DNA of 64,000 nt from RFSX01 sp964591455 (GTDB lineage: Bacteria > Bacteroidota > Bacteroidia > Chitinophagales > Saprospiraceae), in assembly GCA_964591455.1 (NCBI GenBank), contig CAZQDZ010000004.1:62001-126000 (forward strand). Direction: 5' to 3'. Position 1 is the stretch's first letter. Every line of letters starts with the position of its first letter. Below, one piece after another: positions 55,092-61,712 of this stretch. A program made the position numbers and the translations under genes. Under the pieces are notes generated by a model. It searched no databases and was not told the origin of the DNA. It saw nothing but the letters and a program-made list of their open reading frames with translations.

Positions 55092-55497
55092 TTCTGCCTT
55101 CTCTCTCGAAGTTGCTTGTTAAACTAATTTTAAGTCATTGATATAATCCTTTGTGGCTTTATAGCTCAAAAATTTTCTTGAGATTTTAATCTGATGCACA
55201 ATACATAATTGAATATCTACTTGCACCTCTCGTCTCTAGATTGGCCAGGCATCCAAAACTATACTGCTCTGTTGCTCATATATACAAGCCTAACCCTTTC
55301 TCCGTTTTCCTATTCTTTCCTTTCCTTTCCTTTCTAATCTACAAGATGTAATCTCTCCTTGCATTGCCTCTTCAAGAAAAGCTCTTGATTAATGGCGTGA
55401 ATGCTCCTTCAGCGCTCATAAGCCCTTTGCCATCTTTTAATCGCTGTTAGACATCAGCTTTCAATGCTTCAAAATCAAATTTTTCAGCTATTTGTCC
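55092..55497 (-). pseudogene. decayed IS256-family (mutator) transposase
   Basis: No long frame is open, but three pieces of an IS256-type transposase are recognisable on the minus strand in the right order. Piece 1 (55335-55497) reads AEKFDFEALKADV, stop, then QRLKDGKGLMSAEGAFTPLI, and after a frameshift LEEAMQGEI. Piece 2 (about 55213-55257) reads FGCLANLETRGASRY. Piece 3 (55092-55211) reads QLCIVHQIKISRKFLSYK, then DLKLV, a stop and QATSREKAE. IS256 family knowledge: VHQIRNS and DLKxVYxA are conserved. The catalytic region and C-terminus are lost. Stop codons, frameshifts and deletions show long decay. A TTTCC-type repeat (55313-55334) lies in the gap between pieces 1 and 2. Confidence 0.75.
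55313..55334. repeat. short TTTCC tandem repeat
   Basis: Four consecutive copies of a CTTTC/TTTCC unit within the transposase remnant. Probably slippage in non-coding sequence. Confidence 0.7.
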
Positions 55498-55559
55498 CTG
55501 ATTTGTTATTATATTTCAAAGTCAGTGATATAGTTCTTGAAACATCCTAATGTTTATTG

Positions 55560-55838
55560 TTAGGTCAATGTCAATCTACTTTCTGCCAAGATTATTTTTT
55601 TTCTGTTCCATTTTGTAGATGAGTCTAACCAACTACAAATAGCTCTATAGCACGAAATAAATAGAGTTTTATTTTTTTTGTCTCTCGGTGGATAGTCAGT
55701 TTTGTATTTATTTTCTAGCAATTCTTTATATCTTTCTCTGTATTCTCTATCTAATTTTTCTTCAATTAGTCTTTTTGCACTTAATTCAACGTCTTTCTGT
55801 GATGATTTATATTCTAGTAATTTATTTATATATTTCAT
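55560..55838 (-). CDS. small protein coupled to an ECF sigma factor
   Basis: A 92-residue protein. It starts inside the 3' end of the sigma-factor gene (17-base overlap, different frame), so is translationally coupled to it. The first 55 residues are strongly charged and predicted helical (SAKRLIEEKLDREYRERYKELLENKY). A short hydrophobic patch follows (LFISCYRAICSWLDSS), too short and polar to be a sure membrane segment. It may be an anti-sigma factor of unusual form. No family is recognised. Confidence 0.5.
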   Translation of the reverse strand: MKYINKLLEYKSSQKDVELSAKRLIEEKLDREYRERYKELLENKYKTDYPPRDKKNKTLFISCYRAICSWLDSSTKWNRKKIILAESRLTLT

Positions 55839-56394
55839 TAATTCCAGTTTTTAATCTATTTAGTTTTTGAAGATTTATTCTAAGCACATTCAAGCATCTT
55901 TCTTTTTGTTTTCTTAGGGTGTTTGGATTTAAGTTCCTTTTAATAGCTATTTCTTTCAATGGAATATCATCATAATAATATTTCTTTAGCAATTCTTTAC
56001 AATTAGCGCCTAAAGAGGCCCAGGCCTCATCAAAATAGGATTTTGCTTGCGGAGAAATTGTCTCTTCAGTTTCTTCTAGTACACGATGTGCATTTTTCTC
56101 ATTCTTTTTAGAAATTCTATAAAATCTCTGACAAGCCATTCTTGTAAATAAGAAGTTTAGGTTTCCGTATGCGTATTTCTGATTTATTAATCCCTTCCTG
56201 AAATCTATCAAGGTATCCATGCATATATCGTAAGCTATTTCATTAGAAACATTCAAGTTTTTTGATAAATAATTTACTGATCTTTTAAAGTGAGTTAAAA
56301 ATATGTGTTCAAACATTTTTTCGTCTCCATTTCTTAATTTTTGCACCAAATCAAGATAGCTTGATTTGGTAAGATTGAAATTTTTGTGCTTCAT
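55822..56394 (-). CDS. ECF-type sigma factor (second)
   Basis: A 190-residue sigma-70-family protein. Region 2 is at about 15-95 (LRNGDEKMFEHIFLTHFKRSV, DICMDTLIDFRKGL, NLNFLFTRMACQRFYRISKK). Region 4 is at about 125-180 (LGANCKELLKKYYYDDIPLKEIAIKRNLNPNTLRKQKERCL). It is diverged from the ECF factor at 13549-14103. It is divergent from the 56911 gene across a 516-base gap and may control that accessory block (inference). Base composition here is lower in GC than the core genes. Confidence 0.8.
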   Translation of the reverse strand: MKHKNFNLTKSSYLDLVQKLRNGDEKMFEHIFLTHFKRSVNYLSKNLNVSNEIAYDICMDTLIDFRKGLINQKYAYGNLNFLFTRMACQRFYRISKKNEKNAHRVLEETEETISPQAKSYFDEAWASLGANCKELLKKYYYDDIPLKEIAIKRNLNPNTLRKQKERCLNVLRINLQKLNRLKTGINEIYK

Positions 56395-56910
56395 GATTGT
56401 TAGGTTGGGTATTGTTATACATTCTTAAATTTTAAAAAAAATGCGAATTCCGAAGGTCATGCTAATGACATAACTTAAACTAAGCACTATTTCTTGTAAT
56501 AGTGTGTCTTTTAGAATTCAATGCAAGTCAACTATACGCAAGCTCTGCGTCTATAGATTCTAGTTGTCTATATAATAGATAACTCTTCACGTTAGAGAAT
56601 TAGCTACATCGTAATTGTCGTAGTTTATAATTAACTAACCTATAAGTTCTCCTTAAAAAAAAGGAATAATCAAATTAAGTCTAAATTTTGTTAAACATAT
56701 TGATTGAAATCAAGAAATAGCCTATTGCAGTTTGATGACATTTCTCTGTAGAAAAATCCTCTAAATAAATTTTGAAGAATAACGCAATGCGAAGTTCATT
56801 ACTCGTTTTATTCATAATAATTTTTAAAAAAAACATTTTTAGATTGTCACGTTTGACATGATTTTGTCTTATAAGATTACTGATAACGATTATTCTTAAA
56901 AGCAATCATA
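56395..56910. other. long AT-rich gap between the sigma factor and the accessory block
   Basis: 516 bases with no convincing gene; a 74-codon minus-strand frame at 56681-56905 looks non-coding. Two small hairpins are present: CACTATT (56485-56491) with AATAGTG (56498-56504), and CTATACGCA (56532-56540) with the sequence at 56546-56556, the latter with a 2-base bulge. This is the likely control region for both divergent transcripts. Confidence 0.5.
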
Positions 56911-58455
56911 ATGACTAGAACAGTTTTTTTCTATTTCTTAATACTAATAACTTTCTCAAAGAATACGATTTCTCAATCAAATTCCGCAATGGGCAATTTT
57001 GCTTATGAAGATTGTGGTTGTGATGTTAATATAGAATTATCTATATATAATGGTTTGAATGAAGGGGGGAGTCCTGGTTTGTATGGGGGTAACTTAGTGG
57101 CAAATGATGAAGAAGAATCTCTTGGAGCCGTAACTATAGCTAATCTGAATGATACAGATGGAGATGGAACAGATGATTGGGAGGATGACAATGGAGTCAC
57201 TTCAAGTTTAACTGGAAGAGATGAATTAGACCTCATGAGATTTGAAATTGATTATACTGGAATTATTCCTGATGGTTGTGATGAAAAGATTATTTTGGAC
57301 CCTTCTGGAGATATTAAATTTTGGAAAGACCATACAAAGATTACTGAACAACTTACATTAGAGTTTGACTTAGATGAATTACCAGTAGTATTATATGTAG
57401 AAGCGGTTTCAGTTAGTTCTAGTTTAAAAGATATAGAAGTTGTTTCTTTTTTGGGAGATACAGAGCACGATAAGGTTAAAGCCACAGCCATTTGGTGTGA
57501 CCCAGGCATTAAGTATGTAACAGGTATATCTCCTGACCCAATAGGTTTAGTTAACTCAGGTTTGGTCAATTATATATATACAAGAATTGATAATAATGGA
57601 GACTTGTACGGTCTTGGTTATTATCAGAATTCTTTTCTGGAAGGATTGTATGGAGGTAGAATACTTATAGAATATAATCTTCAGCCATCTGGCGCAGAAT
57701 CTTTACCATTATTTTTTGATATGACTAGGCGACTAGATGAATCTAGTGGAAACATGATTTCAGGGCAGTCAGCTTTTTCAAATACAAGTGATGATTCTTT
57801 TGAGGTACAAGTTGAATTAGGCAATGATGATGAACACAATGAAGATACTGATGCATCTCCACTGATAATGCATGTTTATGATGCGCCAGGAGGATTTACC
57901 TCTTCGAATGCATCTCAAGGACAGAATACATTCAGTTATAAATTCTGGGACGGAGACTTTGAGGAGTTTGTAAGAATGTCATTCAATCCTATTCAAGGAA
58001 TAAATGAAAATGGAGAAGAAGTAATAGGTTCTAAATGTTCAGAAAATACTTCATGGGAGCATGCAAGATGCCTAGTGTTGACTAGTAGTGATCAAATTGA
58101 CCCATATGATCCTTCTAATCAAGAATATGTTGTGTTGCCATCCACTCATACTAACTCTACGCCAACAAGGATTCAAGGATCTAGTACGGGAAATATAGAA
58201 GTTCAATTATTTAGCGGAGGTACGACGGAAGGTTATAGACTATTTTTCTCGAATTCTAATACATGCTTATTGTATAATTCATCTGGTACATTAATAGATA
58301 GCGCAACTTTGAATAGTATGAACCAATGGATTTTAACTGATTCTGGCAAAATTAAAGTAACTATAACTAATAACAATTCGTTTCAAGCAATGGATGACTT
58401 TGTGTTTTCGGTGCTAAACGATTCTGCATTGTTTAATAACATCAAAATAGAATAA
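56911..58455 (+). CDS. secreted protein of unknown function, DTDGDG family (paralogue A1)
   Basis: A 514-residue secreted protein. The signal peptide ends near NTISQS. The conserved core, shared with the gene at 59521, runs EDCGCDVNIELSIYNGL, then GAVTIANLNDTDGDGTDD (about 70-90, calcium-loop-like), RDELDLMRFEI, VVLYVEAVS and DKVKATAIW (about 195). Its motif order resembles the middle domain of protein-arginine deiminases (tentative). Later shared blocks are GGRILIEY, FVRMSF, GSKCSENTSW and DPYDPSNQ, with a beta-rich end. No T9SS sorting domain and no deiminase catalytic domain are seen. It is joined to the next gene with only one base between stop and start. Confidence 0.75.
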   Translation: MTRTVFFYFLILITFSKNTISQSNSAMGNFAYEDCGCDVNIELSIYNGLNEGGSPGLYGGNLVANDEEESLGAVTIANLNDTDGDGTDDWEDDNGVTSSLTGRDELDLMRFEIDYTGIIPDGCDEKIILDPSGDIKFWKDHTKITEQLTLEFDLDELPVVLYVEAVSVSSSLKDIEVVSFLGDTEHDKVKATAIWCDPGIKYVTGISPDPIGLVNSGLVNYIYTRIDNNGDLYGLGYYQNSFLEGLYGGRILIEYNLQPSGAESLPLFFDMTRRLDESSGNMISGQSAFSNTSDDSFEVQVELGNDDEHNEDTDASPLIMHVYDAPGGFTSSNASQGQNTFSYKFWDGDFEEFVRMSFNPIQGINENGEEVIGSKCSENTSWEHARCLVLTSSDQIDPYDPSNQEYVVLPSTHTNSTPTRIQGSSTGNIEVQLFSGGTTEGYRLFFSNSNTCLLYNSSGTLIDSATLNSMNQWILTDSGKIKVTITNNNSFQAMDDFVFSVLNDSALFNNIKIE

Positions 58456-59151
58456 ATGAGAATTCAATTTGTCGTAATCATTTATTTACTATCAATTTCC
58501 TGTTGCTTTTGTCAAGATACATCAAAGCAAAAGAGACTAGAATTCTATAAGTCTATATTTAAAGAGTATAATCGACCACCTACGTTTAAGGAGTTAGATT
58601 CATTTAATCTTCAGTTAAGATTTGGTATACTTAACTTCAATCAGGAAGTTGCCTTTGATTTCGAAAAAGAAAAGAAGAGAGTTAACGACCTATTTGAAAG
58701 TGATTTGAATGAATGGAATGAGTCAGATAATATCCTAGTGCCAGACACTATATTCAATTATTTAGCAAGCAGATATTTTCAATTTGATAATCAATTAGCA
58801 ACAGAATATTTTTTGAACCACTGGAGTGTTTCAAAGAATCATAAAAATGACCAATCCAAATCAAATAATATAAGAGTAGTTAGAAATTATCCTTATACCG
58901 ATTATCTAGTAAATAGAAATGGGATTGTAGATTTGTTGATTCTCTTTTCTCGAATGGAAAATTCAAATCTAAATAATGATGGGTTTGTGAATTTGCTATT
59001 TAATGAATTAAGTAGACAATATTCTAAGTCAAAGATGATAGAAATTAGCGAATTGTTAAATTCTCCGTTTATCTCAAAAAGTGATCAATTAAATTCAATC
59101 ATAAATGCAATAGAGCTTAAAATTTATCCGAAATCAAATAAAACCAAATAG
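58456..59151 (+). CDS. exported protein B1 following paralogue A1
   Basis: A 231-residue protein with an N-terminal hydrophobic segment (FVVIIYLLSISCCFCQ), ending in a signal-peptidase or lipobox-like site (ISCC). The mature part is predicted mostly helical and rich in Asn, Lys and Phe (RLEFYKSIFKEYNRPPTFKELDSF). Starts directly after the A1 stop, so must be co-transcribed. Family unknown. No sequence similarity to B2 was obvious, though both follow an A-type gene. Confidence 0.65.
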   Translation: MRIQFVVIIYLLSISCCFCQDTSKQKRLEFYKSIFKEYNRPPTFKELDSFNLQLRFGILNFNQEVAFDFEKEKKRVNDLFESDLNEWNESDNILVPDTIFNYLASRYFQFDNQLATEYFLNHWSVSKNHKNDQSKSNNIRVVRNYPYTDYLVNRNGIVDLLILFSRMENSNLNNDGFVNLLFNELSRQYSKSKMIEISELLNSPFISKSDQLNSIINAIELKIYPKSNKTK

Positions 59152-59520
59152 CAAAAAAATCCATGGACTTCAATCTTAATCGAAGAGCAAATCCTCAATC
59201 TTCTGTACTGGACTATAATAATATTGAAATCTCTAGATTATTTGACTTCATTAAAACTAATCAATTAGCCAAATAGAAGATGAAAGTTTAAAGAGAATAT
59301 TCAGACAATTTCAAAATTGAAAATCAAATTAGAGTTAAAAATGAATATTAAATAAAAAGTAATTAGAACTTGATTTATAAAAAGAGAATCCACGTATATC
59401 GAACGAACTCGATACGCAGACCCTCAATCCCGTTCTCAGCGAGACTGCAAAAATAAGGATTTCACTTAAGATATATCTGGTTCTTGAATCACAATTTCCT
59501 TAACTAAAAATATCTTAATT
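59152..59520. other. gap between the two accessory gene pairs
   Basis: 369 bases. A 37-codon frame at 59163-59276 is possible but unsupported. An insert at about 59390-59450 is clearly richer in GC than its surroundings and contains the dyad TATCGA (59397-59402) / TCGATA (59409-59414). No terminator after B1 is seen. Confidence 0.5.
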
Positions 59521-61131
59521 ATGAAATCAAGAATTTATATTCTCTTGCTTTTTTTGATGATTGGTCATGGAGCATTCTCACAAAATAATAAGCGAATTAT
59601 GAATGTGTTTGAATACGAGGATTGCTCCTGTGTTGATTTAGATTTAAAAATCCACAACGGACTATATGGGTCTTATGGAGCACAGCAGGTCAGCGATTTA
59701 GATGAGACTACTAAAGGTGCTGTAACTGTTGCTAATTTGAATGATACAGATGGTGATGGTACTATAGACAAAGACGACAATGCCGTCTTAGCTGGCTCAA
59801 GTGGAAGATCAGAAGTTGACCTGATGAAACTAGTAATTTCCAGCACAGGTGCATTGCCTGAATGTCCAAGATTGAAATTAAGTTATGATGCTTCCAAGAT
59901 TAAATTATGGAATAAGGCAACTAAAGAAGAACCTGCTCTTGACATCCACAATTTAGGTGATTTGCCAAAAACCATTTGGGTAGAAGCAATAAAAACATCA
60001 GGATCTGTAAGAGACATTTCAATAACAGCAGATTTCTTTGAACCAGCTGATCCATCTACAGTAGGGGATTTTGATAATGTTAAAGCAACTGCAATATGGG
60101 TAGAAAAAAATGCTGTCTATACTCCTAATGGTTCCAGAACAGGCTCACCATCACCTAGCAGTGTGGGAATAAACAATCCAGGCATGATTAGCTTTATGAC
60201 GACAATTGGAAATTCAGTTGATGGCTCTCTATACGGATTTGGGGAATACAGACCTATTCCTTTCGCACCAACAATGGATGGTTTCTTTGGAGGAAGAATT
60301 CTTTTTGATTTTGAATTGAAACCAAGCGGAATTGAATCAGAACTTTCAAATCTAGGAATCAAATATGACATTTCAAGAAGAATAGCCAGAAACAATAATC
60401 ACCTTAATTATAGTTCTTCTAGTTGGATAGCAACGACCTCTTCATTTCCTATGCAAGCCGAAGAGGGAAATGATGATTCTGAGTGTTCATGTCCTACTGG
60501 ACCAAGCGATATGATAGACGAAGACGCAATACCATCTGGAAATCGGATTTTCTCTTATGATGCACCTAGCGAAATAGCACTAGGTTCCGGTAGAGCATTT
60601 TCACTTCGGAGTTTGGATTTTCAAGAATTTGCAAGAGTCTCATTTGGAATTGATATTTCTGGTAATGTTCAAGAAGGGAGTAAATGCTCAGAAAGTTATG
60701 ACTGGAATCTTGACTATGGACTCATTTCAAACTCTACTATCAATTCAACTGATCCTTATAACCCAGACCTTCAATTGCTGACTCAAACAAGTGGCGGTTC
60801 GGTTGTGAGCTCCACACCAAGAAGGGTTGCTCCTATTGGTGGAAATGGAAATGGACCAATATCTTTTAGCTCTCTTTCAGCAAGTCCTGTCGTAACATAT
60901 ATTCTTCGTTTTGAAGCTGTTGGAAATAGATGGGAACTTCTTGAGAGGACAGCTACTGGAAGTAATCAGGTAGCCATAAGTAATACATCAGTAACAGGGC
61001 CATGGACAATCTCTCATTCGACAGTTACTTTGAGCATTGCTCAGGGGTCTAATGTCTTTGTGCCTGGAGAGACTTTTCTCTTCAATATAGTCGATTTGAC
61101 CTCAACCTCAAATACGATGACCGCAAACTAG
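59521..61131 (+). CDS. secreted protein of unknown function, DTDGDG family (paralogue A2)
   Basis: A 536-residue secreted protein, paralogue of the gene at 56911. The signal peptide ends HGAFSQ. Shared core: EYEDCSCVDLDLKIHNGL, GAVTVANLNDTDGDGTIDKDD (about 75-95), RSEVDLMKLVI, TIWVEAIKTSGSVRDI, DNVKATAIW (about 195), FGGRILFDFELKPSG, FQEFARVSFG, GSKCSESYDW and DPYNPDLQ. Cysteine pairs CSC and ECSC suggest disulfides. It ends with beta-rich sequence and no T9SS sorting domain. It is followed after five bases by the small lipoprotein gene B2. Confidence 0.75.
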   Translation: MKSRIYILLLFLMIGHGAFSQNNKRIMNVFEYEDCSCVDLDLKIHNGLYGSYGAQQVSDLDETTKGAVTVANLNDTDGDGTIDKDDNAVLAGSSGRSEVDLMKLVISSTGALPECPRLKLSYDASKIKLWNKATKEEPALDIHNLGDLPKTIWVEAIKTSGSVRDISITADFFEPADPSTVGDFDNVKATAIWVEKNAVYTPNGSRTGSPSPSSVGINNPGMISFMTTIGNSVDGSLYGFGEYRPIPFAPTMDGFFGGRILFDFELKPSGIESELSNLGIKYDISRRIARNNNHLNYSSSSWIATTSSFPMQAEEGNDDSECSCPTGPSDMIDEDAIPSGNRIFSYDAPSEIALGSGRAFSLRSLDFQEFARVSFGIDISGNVQEGSKCSESYDWNLDYGLISNSTINSTDPYNPDLQLLTQTSGGSVVSSTPRRVAPIGGNGNGPISFSSLSASPVVTYILRFEAVGNRWELLERTATGSNQVAISNTSVTGPWTISHSTVTLSIAQGSNVFVPGETFLFNIVDLTSTSNTMTAN

Positions 61132-61136
61132 ATAAT

Positions 61137-61712
61137 ATGAAAAAGTTAGTTTTTATTCTTACGATTCTTACAATTTATAGTTGCAAATCTGTTTCGCAGA
61201 CCAGTAATTTGGATAGCATTCTTAATGAGTATGACCGTAAATACCGTATAGTACTAAATGAAAGTGATTATACATTAATCAAAAAACTCATTGTTAGTAC
61301 AGAACAGAATTGTGTAAATTTTTCAACTGAAATAACAAGCAAAAAGTATAGTAATTCGTTTATTGCCGAGTTTACTAAATCCATGGTGTCGAACACATCA
61401 TGCTTAAAAGAAGTTATGGACAATATTGATTTCTATAGTGCACATGGTGATGAGGTTATGAGCTCCGAAAACTACCCTGTTTACTTTGGTATTTTTTCTT
61501 CTGAAGAAAATATAAAGGAGATGGGTGAATTTTTACATACTTCAAAATATCTCGACGATTGTCTTTTACTAGAAGACGCAACCTACAACAAGAAAAAATT
61601 TCTTGGCCAATTATTATTTAAAGATAGTGCATTTAAAACAACGATAAAGGCTCCTTCGATGAATGATTGCAAACAAGAAAATTTAAAAAAAATAAGAAAA
61701 GAAAAATCATGA
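61137..61712 (+). CDS. lipoprotein B2 following paralogue A2
   Basis: A 191-residue lipoprotein with lipobox ILTIYSC (cysteine about 16). The mature part is predicted helical with several cysteines (EQNCVNF, SNTSCLKE, DDCLLLE, NDCKQE) and a basic C-terminal tail. Family not recognised. The stop overlaps the next gene start (ATGA, 4 bases), which couples the lipoprotein to the SprB-repeat protein. The A2-B2-SprB order is therefore one transcript. Confidence 0.65.
   Translation: MKKLVFILTILTIYSCKSVSQTSNLDSILNEYDRKYRIVLNESDYTLIKKLIVSTEQNCVNFSTEITSKKYSNSFIAEFTKSMVSNTSCLKEVMDNIDFYSAHGDEVMSSENYPVYFGIFSSEENIKEMGEFLHTSKYLDDCLLLEDATYNKKKFLGQLLFKDSAFKTTIKAPSMNDCKQENLKKIRKEKS

Noticed and set aside
55688..55870. 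60-codon plus-strand hydrophobic frame opposite the sigma partner
   Set aside because: Hydrophobicity comes from the complement of a Lys/Glu-rich frame; no start context or family.
56681..56905. 74-codon minus-strand frame upstream of the A1 gene
   Set aside because: Its residues look like translated AT-rich sequence, no family pattern is seen, and it fills the likely control region of two divergent transcripts.
59163..59276. 37-codon frame after B1
   Set aside because: No signal, motif or recognisable context supports it; kept only as part of the gap description.
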